DNA of 64,000 nucleotides from Amanita rubescens (taxonomy: Eukaryota > Basidiomycota > Agaricomycetes > Agaricales > Amanitaceae), in contig WION01000014.1 of NCBI GenBank assembly GCA_015039365.1, forward strand, positions 124,001 through 188,000, read 5' to 3'. Shown here piece by piece: positions 23,848-41,322 of this stretch. The notes beneath the pieces are model-generated. The model searched no databases and was not told the DNA's origin. It was given only the letters and a program-made list of their open reading frames with translations. The position numbers and the translations under genes were made by a program. Numbering within the stretch: position 1 is the stretch's first letter; every line of letters begins with the position of its first letter.

Positions 23848-24164
23848 ATGGCATGTATACTTCAAGTCTTTCCAGTTTACTAACTAACAAACTCTCCAGT
23901 CGGCCTTATTCAACTTCCAATCTCTCCTTCTCGTTATCCTCCTCGTCATATGCACCTGTACCTACATCCGCGCCGTCGCACCAAGGCTCATCGACCGTAA
24001 CAAAGAAGGGTCCGTCTCCATCCCCATTCATCACCAAAACCCTAACCACCCAATTCTCCAGTTTCCTAGGTCTGTTTTTCATGTCTGCACGTATAGGCGA
24101 GCGACTATCTCCCTACGTCGCATTGGCGTGTATAACTATGGCCATAACCACCCTGCTTCAATGA
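23848..24164 (+). CDS. KISH/TMEM167 Golgi membrane protein
   Basis: Three exons give 71 residues: 23848-23850 (the ATG alone), 23900-24009 and 24062-24164. The protein reads [16 protein letters not shown] at the N-terminus, then [17 protein letters not shown] and a C-terminal block [16 protein letters not shown]. These match the short, highly conserved KISH/TMEM167 family of the early secretory pathway, whose usual length is about 72 residues, with an N-terminal and a C-terminal membrane helix. The first intron (23851-23899) must begin GCATGT, a GC-AG intron, because this is the only join that gives the universal N-terminus MSALFNFQ. The second intron is 52 bases with GTCCGT. Confidence 0.88.
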
Positions 24165-24268
24165 AAACCATGGTACGCGCTGTAATCGCAATACCCACTT
24201 CTGTTGGATTGTAGGACTCTAGGGGGAGGGAGGGATGTGTGTTATTATATTGGTATAAGTATAACAGT

Positions 24269-24562
24269 TTAATGATATCTCGAAGGGAGATAAAAAGTCC
24301 TGTTGCTCACAAGCGCGACCAATATGATCAACTTGGTTGACCATTCTACTATTTCGCCGATCTCCAGCTGAACGTGAAAGTATATCAGAGCATCTCTCAA
24401 TGTTACCGCACTCAACTTAATGAATGAACCATGTTCTGGATCCTGGCCTGGATTTGCAAATGGGGATGTGATAAAGTGCCGTTCCGCCTCTTCATCGTCG
24501 TCTTTGCTCTCGAGTGATCGCTTCAACTCTTGCATTTTCTCTTCCCTGTAATTGCCTTGCAC
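24269..24562 (-). CDS. Doubtful small open reading frame
   Basis: A 97-codon frame with a charged N-terminal half and a hydrophobic C-terminal segment (STKLIILVALVSN). It has no recognisable family and lies 129 bases beyond the ABC transporter stop on the same strand. Codon use does not look random, but there is no other support. It may be a remnant exon or chance. Confidence 0.2.
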   Translation of the reverse strand: MQGNYREEKMQELKRSLESKDDDEEAERHFITSPFANPGQDPEHGSFIKLSAVTLRDALIYFHVQLEIGEIVEWSTKLIILVALVSNRTFYLPSRYH

Positions 24563-24690
24563 ATTGATATCGTCTTCACATGCTCAGTTACCTCTCTTGC
24601 TGACTGAGCGCCGATTGCTTGACACACCATTCATATCTGCTATCTGCGCTCGATTCTATTCATTCTTCTAAACACAAAAGGCTGTTACAT

Positions 24691-30396
<5,706 letters not shown>

Positions 30397-31020
30397 GATG
30401 TTCACACAGAGAAACCTCTCCGGACGCGCTTTAAGAGCATTTGTTTTTCTAAGGACCGTCTCTCATAAGGGGGCCCAAGTACGTGCTCCCCTCCTGTTTT
30501 ACTGGATTTAGCTGGAGGTCCTTTTTTCACCACTCGCCAGAAACACGTTCGATCGCCATAGAATTAGAAATATGACCCCTGCCAGCTACTTCTGAGTTAC
30601 CAGCCGCACTATGTCGATGATCGTGCCATATCCTCTTGTTCTGTGCAAGGTCAGAAGTCTAGTGTTGGCAGCATAGCCGGTGGAGCCGAGCTTATCTGTT
30701 GTCCGAGCTTCGGCGGGTGTAGGCCACTGACAGCGACAGCTTCTCAAGCGCGAAGTACGTCTCTTGCCTATTCTTCATTTCTGACTCGTACTCATTTTCA
30801 GATGGTCCGATCGCCGCACTACCGCGCCAGGGTGAGTGCAGTGGCCTCCAGGGCCCTCTTCAAGTCCCCAGTAGCAACGGCACTGACGTCACCTCTACGC
30901 CAGAAACATCCTCAGGAGCGGCAGCACCGTCAACCATCCATCGCAACTGGTACAAGACGAAGACCGTCTCGGACCATATGTGCTGCACTTTAGCACCGTC
31001 CAGACCCCCTACAGCTAGCT
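30397..31020. other. Intergenic region
   Basis: Upstream flank of the ABC gene. A plus-strand open frame at 30643-30993 is Ser/Arg/Ala-rich with no recognisable domain. I see nothing else supportable. Confidence 0.4.
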
Positions 31021-31021
31021 C

Positions 31022-31147
31022 ACCGCACTTGGCAGGGTTAACCGGATTTGAATGTTAGTGGTTTTCTACGACTTGGTTTGTTGAGGATTGAATATTGAAT
31101 CACGGTTGCATTAATGACACAACAACGTACACATAAGACGGAGAGCG
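31022..31147. repeat. Diverged direct repeat, copy A
   Basis: Begins CCGCACTTGGCAG, continues through GTGGTTTTCT and GGTTGCATTAATGA, and ends ACAAGACG-like (CACATAAGACGG). It matches copy B at 32251-32350 in the same orientation with substitutions and a 20-25 base length difference. The two copies bracket the AAA-ATPase-like/PD-(D/E)XK fragment. Confidence 0.7.
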
Positions 31148-31335
31148 CAATGATTGATGCCAAGCGATTCCGAAGGGTGATGCACGAACACGTGGAATGG
31201 GACACTCGGGCAGTTCCGAAACTCAGGAGGCGGTCTTGCCTGAATGGCTGAACTCTTGTTCTAATTTCTTCCCCGCGCTGCGAAGACCATGATGCATGAT
31301 CGTTTTGTTTGTAATTAACTTAGCAGCACTATAGG

Positions 31336-32107
31336 CGAATGAGTTTGACCTTGTGGAAGATGTCAACTATAGTAGGTGCGCCCACTTCTATAACCTAGTC
31401 CACTGTGGTCCTGTATTCACACTTGAATGGTTTAGCTCGACTTTAAGTAAAAATGCGACGCTGACTTTGTTGTACTATGCCGGTTACCTCACCATGACAG
31501 TATGCTATTTCTATCCAATGCTTCTTTCCGTTCTAATCTCTGCCAAGGCCAACGATCAATTTAAAATACCCAATCCGGAGGTTATGATGGACTGGGCTAG
31601 ATGGATCACTGACGGTGTAGAATTCTCGGACAATATTCTCAAGACGTGCGTGAAGGGTCCGGTAAGCGACTTTGCGGCGAAGTGGCCAAATTTTATGCAG
31701 CAACAACTCGATCCAAAGCTAGTCGGCAAGGCGCTTGGTGCCATCAGTAGCAAGACTCCGGAGAGAATCTACCATCTTTTGTTTTTGGGCTTCATGCAAT
31801 CCCTCGGAGCGAAAGGGAAGTCTCTATTGAACCTCGAGCTGGCTGTGGCTACATCATTCGTCTGCGTCATACAAAGGAGCATATGGCTGTCCTGATTGAG
31901 CTCAAGTCTAGTGAAAAGCAGGACGACACGGAGAAGGATGCCAACAAGGCGCTCAAGCAGATCGAAGAGAAGAACTATCGAAATTCGGAAGGTCTTATGA
32001 ACATTCGCATTCGAGAATATGGTATTGCTGGTTTTCACCTCAGTTCATATGTCAAAGGGCGATACTTGGAGCTCGATGGTCAGAATCAGTGGGTAGAAAA
32101 AGATTGA
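31336..32107 (+). pseudogene. AAA-ATPase-like/PD-(D/E)XK (DUF1703) gene fragment
   Basis: Only the C-terminal half of a known basidiomycete protein type is present. It reads LVHCGPVFTLEWFSSTLSK, then LLYYAGYLTMT. A 48-base intron (31498-31545) follows, then DQFKIPNPEVMMDWARWI, ending with the nuclease-like block AVLIELKSSEKQDD and HLSSYVKGRYLELDGQNQW. The motif IELKSSEK is the E-x-K part of the PD-(D/E)XK fold. After LGFMQSLGAKG the frame slips (net one base lost around 31816-31822) and resumes as EVSIEPRAGCGYIIRLRH. The N-terminal AAA-like domain is absent from the sequence to the left. It is a truncated, frameshifted remnant between two direct repeats. Confidence 0.65.
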
Positions 32108-32250
32108 TCCAAAAATGAAGAAATACTTGTATTAGTCATACTCAATTCTCAGCTTTTGCCCCAGACTCCCGCTCTCCCGGAGCGGAGCTGATGCCAGCGG
32201 TGTGACTATATTACCCTAGACCAACACCTTGGTCACGACTATTACCTCCC

Positions 32251-32350
32251 GCACTTGGCAGAGTTAAGCGGATTTGAACGTTACAGTGGTTTTCTGTAGA
32301 AGATTGAATTATGGTTGCATTAATGATACAACGTACACACAAGACAGAAT
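32251..32350. repeat. Diverged direct repeat, copy B
   Basis: Second copy of the repeat at 31022-31147, same orientation, located immediately beyond the SMC2 stop codon (32376). It therefore probably derives from, or overlaps, the SMC2 3' UTR. Confidence 0.7.
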
Positions 32351-32375
32351 AAATTATGATTTTTTCCCTACAAAA

Positions 32376-35300
32376 TCAACTCGAATCTCCACCCCGCCTC
32401 CGCCTTCTCCTTTCATTTCCATCCTCCCCTTCATTTTCAGCACCTGCCGTGTACAATGCCGACGTTGACCGTTGTGCAGTCCTCTCAACAATAGACGTCC
32501 CGTCTCTAAACCTTGCCCTGAACAATACGTTCGCATTCGTAAATAGCCCTTCCTTCAATGACACCACGATAAATTGTGACCCCTTGAACCGCGTCCGGAA
32601 CAACTGGCCAATATGTTGAGTATGCGACAGATCCAGAGCCGCGTCGATTTCGTCCAGGATGTACATTGGTGCTGGCTTGAATTGAAGAAGCGCCATGATG
32701 AGTGAGAGCGCAATGAGTGATCTGTAATATGCAATTGCATTTAGAAAGCGTCCGCAAATCGGAAGACGACCAGTGGCTAACCTCTGCCCTCCACTCAGTT
32801 CGGTCAAACTCTCTTTCCAGACCGTTCCAAGTTGGACTTTGACTTCTAGTCCTTGCACCAGGTCTTGGCCTTCAGGCGGTACGAGTTTGGCGAAATTTCC
32901 CGGTAAGAGTTCTGCAAAGATAGCGCCAAAGTCTCTGCAACGTTTGGTTCAACCTTTTTCCACAAAAAGAGATCTAAATAGGATTCTCACCCGTCAACTT
33001 TTTCCCAAGTCTTTTGAAGCGCATCCCTCTTATAACGGTCCAGCTCTTCAACCGTCTCTTCAATCTTTTTCTTGTCTTTCAGAACCTGACCGAGCATCTT
33101 CTTGAGACCCTCTTCCCTCGTCACAACGCTAAACAGACAGTGATAAACAATACATTCTGGGAGATCTGGCGATACGTACCCCTCAATTATATTGATGGCC
33201 TTTGGATTGACTTTCTTCTTCATCCCCTTCTGCGCGTTCTCTAGATCGACCGCCTTCCCTCTCAGCTGATTAACATCCATCGCATCGAAATCATAGTGAG
33301 AACCAGGCCTGCCAAATTCGCTATACCAGTATTAGCACAACAGACGCGCAACTCAGAATGGATTCGCCTAACTCTTTATCTTGCAAGATCCATTCGTACT
33401 GCTTTTCAAGATTCGTTACAAAATTCATCGCTGCCGTCCGCTCCTTGCCCAGCGTCTGAATGGCATGCTCCGATTCTTTTATATCCAAGTTGGCTTGCAA
33501 CACAGCCGCCCTCTTTTCCTTAATGACCTTGTCCAGCGCCTTGAGTTCATTGTCAAATCGGGAGAGTGTCGCCAGCTCCTCTTGAAGTTTTGCCTCTGCT
33601 TGGGCGTGAGCGGCCTGACATGGTCAACCATTAGCATCAGAGATGGAGCAACTGAATATCGGTCACACCTCTTCCTTCTTCGCTCGCTCGACAAGCTTGG
33701 CTAAGTCTCGTTCAAGACCCTCAATTCCAGACGTGGCTTCATCGCGACCGGCTTTGAACGATTCGATATCGGACTGGAATTGCTCTGCGTTGGTCATCAG
33801 AAACGAGCGACCAACGACAGCCTGAGAAACATACCCAACTCGAGCGTGGCCGTTTGTAGTTCTTTCTGCTCCGTCTTGACGATAACTGCATGCTTCTGAA
33901 GTGCTGTTTTCTGCTGTGAGATATTCGCTTTGAGCTCGTCGATTTTACCCTCTTTGTTGTTCTTGAACTCGGCCATATCGCGCTCCAGCTTCTTGCACTC
34001 TTCTTTTGCCGCCATTTGCTTGTCTTTGGCACTTTGGATAGCAGATTCGAGGTCAGCTATAGTCTTTCTTCGTTCTTCAACTTCGGCCCCGATCTTTCAA
34101 TAGACGTTAGTTGATGGAACAACCGCGTATAGGGACGGCTTCTTACACGGGCAGCGTTACTTCCTTCAATTTGCCCCTCTAACAGCTTCAACTCGTGTTC
34201 CTTCATCTCCAGGTCTCGCTTGAGCACTTTCCAATCCTCTCTATCTTTTTTGCTTCTCCCTTCTTCAACTTCCAATGCATGAAGATTTCTTCTTGCCTCA
34301 TTCAATCTTGACTCGACCTCCAAAAGCTTTTGTACTTGAATCAACACACCACTTCCACTTGGTGCCGACCCACCGCTCAAGGTACCAGATGGATCATACA
34401 CATCTCCCTGGAGCGTCACAGAGCGTACACCCACCTCTCTGTGGAAAGTAACGCGTTTGGCGGATTCCGCGTCATCGCAGATGAGAGTGTCGCTAAACAC
34501 GTAGGTGATGGCCTTTGCCACATCGTCTGCGTAACCTACAAGAGAGAGAGCAGTCCGAACTTTGCCAGGGGCTAGGCGATTAGCAAGTTGTAGTTTCTAT
34601 ATATGGTTCAGTAATCGACTCAAAAAGCAATAACAGATATACACACCTGATTCGAGACGGTGAACGCACTGACTTTATTGAGGGGGATAAGCGTAACGCG
34701 TCTCTTCAACTGACCGTGCTTCAGTAGTTCTGCACCTGTCCTCTCGTCCTCAACGACGACCTGATACAGTTTGCCGCCGGCAGCAATCTCCAAGGCGGTC
34801 GACGCATTGTAATTTTGTTCCTCCAACGTGATAAGCGTAGCAGCCAAACCACGGACTTTGGCACGGTCAAAATGAGGCGAGGGGGTAACGTAGTCGAAAT
34901 TGAGCCTTCCGAGGTTTTGTTTGACCCGGTCCCGGTTCTATCGCAAAACGGTCAGCAATAGTAAACGAAGCGAATGGCTCAAGACCAACGTGTGAAAGTT
35001 CTGCAACATTATCCCGAGCTTCCTTTAGCTTCGCTTCGAGATTGTTTTCCAATTCTTCGTTCCACTTGCACCGGGCTAGAGCCGCCCGACAGCCTTCGAC
35101 GGTCTGTTTTGTCCTTTCGATTCTCTTCCTGCCATCCCCTGCTTCACGTTCGACCTCTTTCCACCTTGTTTCAAGCGCTTTCAATTCCCTTTGCGCCATG
35201 CCAAGACGTACTCTGCTTTGCTCCTCTTCCGCTGCAGCCTGTGCCGCTCGTGCCCGTGCATCAGCTATTTGGCCCATATAACCTCCACCAGCGGAAGTCT

Positions 35301-36778
35301 CTGTACGGGTGGATGTGAGGCCGGTAAGAAGAGATTGCAGCAACTCTTCAGAGCTGGAACGAGCGCTCTCCATTGTGGTGTGTTTCTCCTTGGTGATATT
35401 GTAGGCGGCGCTAAGGGCATCGACCTGAACCTTCTTCTTCTGGAAAGCTGTTTGATGCTGCAAAATTCGTTGGAAAGGTTCGTCTGAGCTCGAGAGCGCC
35501 ATACCTCTTGTATCTCGTTGTCTAGGTCGACAATCTTCGATTTCTCGTCTTGGATAGTCTTACGCGCTATGTCAGCCTGTGTGTTGATCTTGACTACGTT
35601 CTTGCCCAACTCGGTCACTTGTTCTTCCAGAAGCTTCAGCTTTCCTCCCTTCTTCATCTCAGCGTCCCTCTTCTTTATCACGTCCTTGACATCCTCTTCA
35701 GCAGCTTTGATTTCCCGGGAAATCCGAGCTTGACGCTCGTGGACCTCCTTCACCTCTACTCTTCTAGCGTCTAATTCCGCTTCTTTGGTACCTACACGTT
35801 TCTTCCCCTCCATCCATTCCCAAGCACGGAGTAGTCGTCCGATGCGCTCCAATTCAGTACACGTCTTTTGGTATTGAAGGTATGATCGTTTTTCCTCACG
35901 AAGCTTATTCAGCTTGGGTGTAATTTCTTCCTCGAGAATGGCAGTGATCTCTTCCACGCGTTTTTCCTTTTTGCTCATGGTTTTCTTCGCCTTGTCCTTC
36001 CGTTCCTCGAACATCCTCGTTCCAGCTGCTTCTTCGACGAGGCCTAAGATCTCTTGAGGACGCATGTTAAGAACCTAGTTGATTGTCAGCTAGGAGCGCG
36101 AACGAGACAAAACAAGGACGTGCCTTTGTAATGCGCCCCTGCATGATGACGAAATTTGGATTATTTATGTTGAGTTGTACCGACTGGAACAGGGTCTGGA
36201 TATGACCTTGCGTGGATTTATGTCCATTCAAGAGGTATTTTGACACGTTTGGAATGGCGATCTACATGACGGATCTCGTTTGGTTTGAACACTAGAACGT
36301 TGAGCTTGCATACCTGACGCGTGACAGTGATCTGTTTGTATTGCTCGAAACCGGTAGGACTTTTCGACCGATCCGAATTATCAAAGACGATAGTGACGCT
36401 AGCCCTTGTAACCCCAGCCTGCCCACGTTTGTAAATGAGGTCTTGTTGATTTGATGCGCGCATCTGGACAAACGGGATTAATGTGGAAGTATATGCAGAA
36501 ATGGGCGGGACAGTCGTACGGTCGTCATATTAGTGATGCCCAAAACGAAGCATATTGCATCGAGGATGTTTGACTTTCCAGAACCATTCAGACCCGTAAT
36601 CGCGTTGAATGAAGGATCCCATCCGGTTATTTGCGTCCGCACTGGGTAGGACTTGAACCCTGGAGATCAACACATTAATTAAATCTCGACGCGTCCATCA
36701 GACGCGTCAGGTTGGAGTAACCATGGCGTTTGTGTAAATGAGTGCGGTACCTTCAATGACGAGTTCTTCGATGCGCAT
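32376..36778 (-). CDS. SMC2: Condensin subunit SMC2
   Basis: A multi-exon gene of roughly 1,190 codons, intact throughout. It begins [10 protein letters not shown] and continues with [13 protein letters not shown], the Walker [12 protein letters not shown] and [11 protein letters not shown] long coiled coil follows (exons near 33300-36060), with a central hinge ([18 protein letters not shown] to [18 protein letters not shown]). The end has the C-loop [11 protein letters not shown] and Walker [17 protein letters not shown], finishing with an Arg-rich tail. The N-terminal motif spacing and the [16 protein letters not shown] block identify SMC2 rather than SMC4 or cohesin SMCs. It forms condensin with SMC4 for mitotic chromosome compaction. 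All junctions checked keep frame, which makes it a useful quality control for nearby broken genes. Confidence 0.92.
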
Positions 36779-38295
36779 AGTGCACAGAAGCTTCTAGTTT
36801 TGTCGTCGTACCGCGAGTGAAGTCCACAGGCTGCTCAGAATCTCCGACACGGGTGAAAGGTGCGCGGTGTGGCACGTGACATTGTAAGCCGAAATATGCA
36901 CAAATACCACGCCGAGCTGCCGTAACTTGAGGATCACACTCCAGAGTCACTATATGTCCCGTTGGTGGAATAGCCATAAGACAAGTTAAAAGAGATATAA
37001 GACTTCCTCCTCAAGTGACCAGGTGACCATTAGTGAAGAAATTTAAAACACTGGCGGTCTGATACCACACCCGCGCATGGGCATCGCGCCAAGGTAAGAC
37101 ATACTCGATGTGGGCAGACTAACGCAGTTTCAGAAACTATATAAACAGGTCATTCTATCACCCACCTTTCCTCTGGTTCCCCAAGGGCCAAAACGCCTAC
37201 GACGATATCCAGATCACGCCCATCAAGACCTCCACCCTTTTTTTCATCCCACCATTCTGTTCTTTCGATCACTCCCTTCTTCATTCCTTTTCTTTTTGTC
37301 TTTCGGATAAACCGGGTCCATCATCCTCAAATTACGGATACATGCAAGGACCGCCAGCCTCCAACGATCGGTACGCATTGACTATTTTGCAGTTGTTTCG
37401 TACATGCTGACTAGTCCATAGATCGGGATGATGCTCGCCGACACCAAAGCGTGTCTGGTGATTCTTGAGGAAGTGCCCCTTGGGATCGCGCACCTTGCGT
37501 GCGTGAGATCAGAGCCCCTCAGGATGGATGTCATACGACCGTTCGAGCGATTAGCTTCACGGAAGTCGGACATCCGGTGTCTCCCCCACTTCCTCATCTG
37601 GCTGGCCGCAGAGGAATAGTGTCCCTTGGGAGCACGCAACATTCGCGCGTGACATAGTTCAAATACACCTCTCTTGCTGTGTCCTACCGGTCGTCGCCAA
37701 TGAGCGGCTTTTCTTCTTTTCTTCTTTTTATCTTTTATTCCATTCCCTTTCGCTCCTCGCTTCCGGACCGGATCAAGCCGAAGGACGGCAAGACAAGATT
37801 TGGAGAGCAAGTACGTTGAGTGCCTCTTTGTCTTTTTACTTCTTCTAAGTGGTGTTATCAATATTAGGCTGGAGATGTCGTGGGGATGATTGGGAGTTTT
37901 GTGAAGAGCCAGGATGATGGAGTAATGTAAAGAGGGACGTGGATGGGTAGGACATATGGCGACCGGGAACTGTAAATGTTTGATACGGGGAATATGCGGA
38001 CGAAACGTGAGTATCCTCCGCCAACAGGCTTCGCCACGGACTCCTATAATCCTACCTAAGTACGGTACAGGCAGTCAACTTCTTGAGCAGGCTTGCGTCA
38101 CTGGATTCTCACCCCACCGATCCTCGGTCTTGTGGTATACGAAGATCAAAGGCAGGCGCCATGATTTCCGCTGTACCTCATGCATCCATCGCCAGCAATC
38201 GCGTCTATACCCCTTCTAGCTCTCATAAAGCCGCTGGTTGCGCGCATATATATGGGCAGTACGGCCAGCGCAACCTTTTTTACCTGTTCTGCTAG
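36779..38295. other. Intergenic region with possible exon pair
   Basis: No recognisable gene. A TATA-like TATATAAACA at about 37138 is followed 200 bases later by an ATG (37340). Near 37780-37928 a possible coding stretch LPDRIKPKDGKTRFGEQ is followed by a plausible 56-base intron (GTACGT...TTAG) and AGDVVGMIGSFVKSQDDGVM before a stop. These could be exons of one small gene, but I could not link them in frame. A weak direct repeat (CCCTTGGGA...CGTGCGTGA-type) occurs at about 37473 and 37622. Confidence 0.35.
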
Positions 38296-39667
38296 ATGCT
38301 TTCTTTCCTCCTCCTCACACCTTTCACTCTTTTACTTCTAACTACCTCTGCAGTTTCGGCTAAACTCAAGGTCAGCTTGACAGGTATGAGGGCTTTCTCT
38401 TCCCCCCCTCTCTCTCGTGATCTGATTTTTGGCAATTTGCAGGACCTGAATACATCGACCATGTCAGAGACCTGAGGGTTTTTGCCACAATCACGAATGA
38501 AGGAGAAGATGTGCTTAACATCTTGCGTGATCCTCGCGGATTATTGTCAGGCCTCCCTGCAGACAAGTTTTTGATCACGAATGAGCGAAATGATCAACCC
38601 AAGTTCACTGGTATCAGGGCAAAATATGTTCCTGCAGTTGCCGCTGAATTTGGAGAATATACCGTGTTAAAACCTGGTCACTCAGTTACCATTGAGCACG
38701 ACCGTAAGTCTGGTTCTTAAGGATCGACCAAGCTAAATCAACAAGCGTAGTGTCGGCCGCGTACGACTTTAGCACCTCGGGAGCTGGTGATTACACTTTT
38801 CGCGCAAGTGGATGCTTCTATGCGGTCGATGCCATGGGGGACATCGAGCCTATCTCTGCTGACCCAGGGCATCATATCGCTAAGATTGCTGTCAAGTTGG
38901 CTCGCCCTACAGCGGAAAAAACTGTCCTCGATGAACGCTCAAAGTTTATAGGCTGCTCTTCTTCTCAAGAATCGGAAATCACCTCGGCCATATCCATAAC
39001 AACGCGATATGTCCAAAATACGTTCAAGTGTGTAACGCTACTGGTATCACAACGACGAGGCTCACTCTTCTTGTACTGTAGCTATCTCCAAGAGCATGCC
39101 AGCGGAACCGCTCGGTATATCGCCTGGTTCGGTGACTACACCGATCAGCGGCATGGGACCGTCCTCTCGCATTTTCAGCACATCCACGGAAATGATTTTT
39201 CCAGCTTCACGTATGATTGCACCTGCTCGGATGCAGACGTCTTTGCTTTTGTACACCCAGACCAGTCAGTCATGCGATCCCGTGTGTTCACGTTGAGGTG
39301 TGCTGACAACATCCAAATAGATTTGGCACCATTCATTTATGTGGCAAGTCTTCATCACTACATCCGTACTAAAAGCGCGCTGCGCGCCTAACTAAAGAAC
39401 TCTGACAGGCGCCTTTTGGCATGCTCCTACAAGTGGCACAGATTCCAAGGTACTTTTTCACTATTAACTCGCTTTCTAATGCCTAACTTACCATAGGCGG
39501 GAACTCTCGTTCACGAAGCCTCACACTTTACTTCGAATGGTGGAACGTTGGATGAAGCGTATGGACAAGAAGCGGCTGAAGAGCTTGCACACGATGAACC
39601 TGCAGAGGCGGTGCTCAATGCGGACTCGCACGAGTACTTTGCGGAGAACGACCCTGCGCTCAATTGA
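38296..39667 (+). CDS. Peptidyl-Lys metalloendopeptidase (M35)
   Basis: Seven exons give 345 residues: 38296-38383, 38443-38703, 38751-39021, 39082-39264, 39321-39343, 39409-39449 and 39497-39667. A signal peptide (MLSFLLLTPFTLLLLTTSA) precedes a propeptide and a mature domain with the family features. These are FTYDCTCSDADVFAFVHP, LCGAFWHAPTSGTDS, the zinc site LVHEASHF (HExxH), GTLDEAYG (GTxxxxYG, aspzincin third ligand region) and NADSHEYFAEN. Members cut before lysine and are secreted by wood- and plant-associated basidiomycetes. The intron at 39344-39408 begins GCAAGT, a GC-AG intron, needed to join LCG to AFW. No frame damage. Confidence 0.9.
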
Positions 39668-40747
39668 ATTTCTTGTCATTGGTTTCTTGGGGATCTACTT
39701 ATATCCGACGTAGCTTTGCTTGGCGATGAGTCGACAGAGATAGATTTGACTCTCTCTCTCCTTGCTTACATCTAGAGTTGATGCATGTAGCTAGGAAGCT
39801 TGAAGAAACAAATTGGTACTCTTGTTCCGAGGCCGTAAGGACCTGTAAGGACTCACTCTCTTACCTGCGTGCGGCATTACGGCATTGTCTGGTTGCTCAC
39901 AGCGGCCATAGACTCGGAAATGCCGCTCTTTGCCTCCTCTTTTTCTGGAGCTCTTGTCATGGTCGTCCGTTTCCCTCAATCGTTACCTGAGGCGCCCGTG
40001 TTTTTCGCATCCTGGCCTCAGCTAATACACTTCATACTTGTCGTCCACGAGCCCTACCTGTTCTGTTGTTTGCCACGCGTTCCCGCCTCCACATGGAGCA
40101 GAAGCATGATTAGTGAATAGTCATGATCGCACGACACATACTAATTATTGAAGCTACTACTATGACCGAGCCGATGTTGCCAACCGTCCATGTCGTCCTC
40201 TTTCCTTTTCTGCGCATCTCTAGATGACGACGTCAGCTTACTTGGCCATCTTGGCGCTTCCGCGGAGGATAGAGTTGGGCCACACGGGTGATGGAGGAAT
40301 TCATAACAACCCAAGGCAGCGCGGCGCTACCTGGCGCTACACGCGTGACTTTGGTCTACACCGGCCGAGGTTACGCTGATTCCGACTCAAAACCCTAATG
40401 ACATGGAAGGGATCACGGCGGTCAAATGCGTGGCCCGCCTCCAAACCACATGGCCTTGCTTTGATGCCATCTTCTAAGGTGGTGCACGCAGGGTTGATTG
40501 TGTTGGGGTTGCCTGGGATGCTGATTCAACTTGCGGGTTTCATGGATGGTGCCACTGGATAAAATGGCAGCATCTCCCTCGTTAAATCCCAGCTAGTCTC
40601 CATACTGCGTTCTCAGAGCTGGTCTCTATATCGAACTGCACCAGATCCCCCTCATAAATCTTAAAGCCACTTTCTATCCGTCACTGTCCACTCAGCAGTA
40701 AGTGACTAAACCCACCAGCAACACCTTACTCATATTCCTCTGTGAAG
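39668..40747. other. Intergenic region
   Basis: About 1,080 bases without a supportable gene. A stretch at 39770-39815 (core AGCTTGAAGAAACAAAT) resembles 41940-41990, suggesting duplicated flanking sequence. The promoter of the small secreted protein should lie near the right end. Confidence 0.4.
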
Positions 40748-41322
40748 ATGTTATTCTTGTACACCCTCCTGTTTTTTTTACTTGGAACCTCGGTCGTGGC
40801 GCTTCCTAGTTCTCCCCCGACGTCCCATCTTACCCGGAGACGCAAAGTATCGGATGACTCAGAGCTCAATGGCTATTGGCTTGTCAGTCATTACTTGAAT
40901 CTCAACTCATATTAACCGTCACCAGTATTCAAAGGAGAACAACAATCGCATCATAAATATCAAGAATAATCAGATTCTGGAAGCCCTTCCGAAATTGAAG
41001 GACCCAGTTACTGACTTGTTGCATAACTGGAAACGGGCAACGAAGAGCTCCGTCAAAGTGAGTGGTTTACCGCAAGTCTGGCTTTTTACATGTAATGGGC
41101 TTTTTGTAGGCTTCAAATCTTCCCGTTCCTGAAGCCATGATGAAAAACATTCCCACGAAAGCAAATGGAGACAAATTAAAAATCGTGAAGCCTATTCAAG
41201 GGCTTCACTTTGAAGCAAAGTTTAAACCGTCTGGAAGTCCGAAAGGTCTTAATTCTTGGGAAGATAAGGTGTTGGAAGTGATGCAAAATGCCATTGATGA
41301 GAGTGGATCAGGTGCTACATAG
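40748..41322 (+). CDS. Small secreted protein, function unknown
   Basis: Three exons, 40748-40882, 40926-41057 and 41110-41322, give 159 residues. The N-terminus MLFLYTLLFFLLGTSVVALP is a clear signal peptide. A possible Kex2-type cleavage site RRRK follows at about residues 30-33. The mature part is lysine- and asparagine-rich without cysteines and ends with WEDKVLEVMQNAID. I recognise no family. It lies between two M35-type peptidase genes, so an effector or protease-associated role is possible but unsupported. Confidence 0.65.

Noticed and set aside
36620..36660. tRNA B-box-like sequence (GGGTTCAAGTCC on the minus strand)
   Set aside because: It is the SMC2 coding sequence for GFKSYPV; no A box or cloverleaf is present around it.
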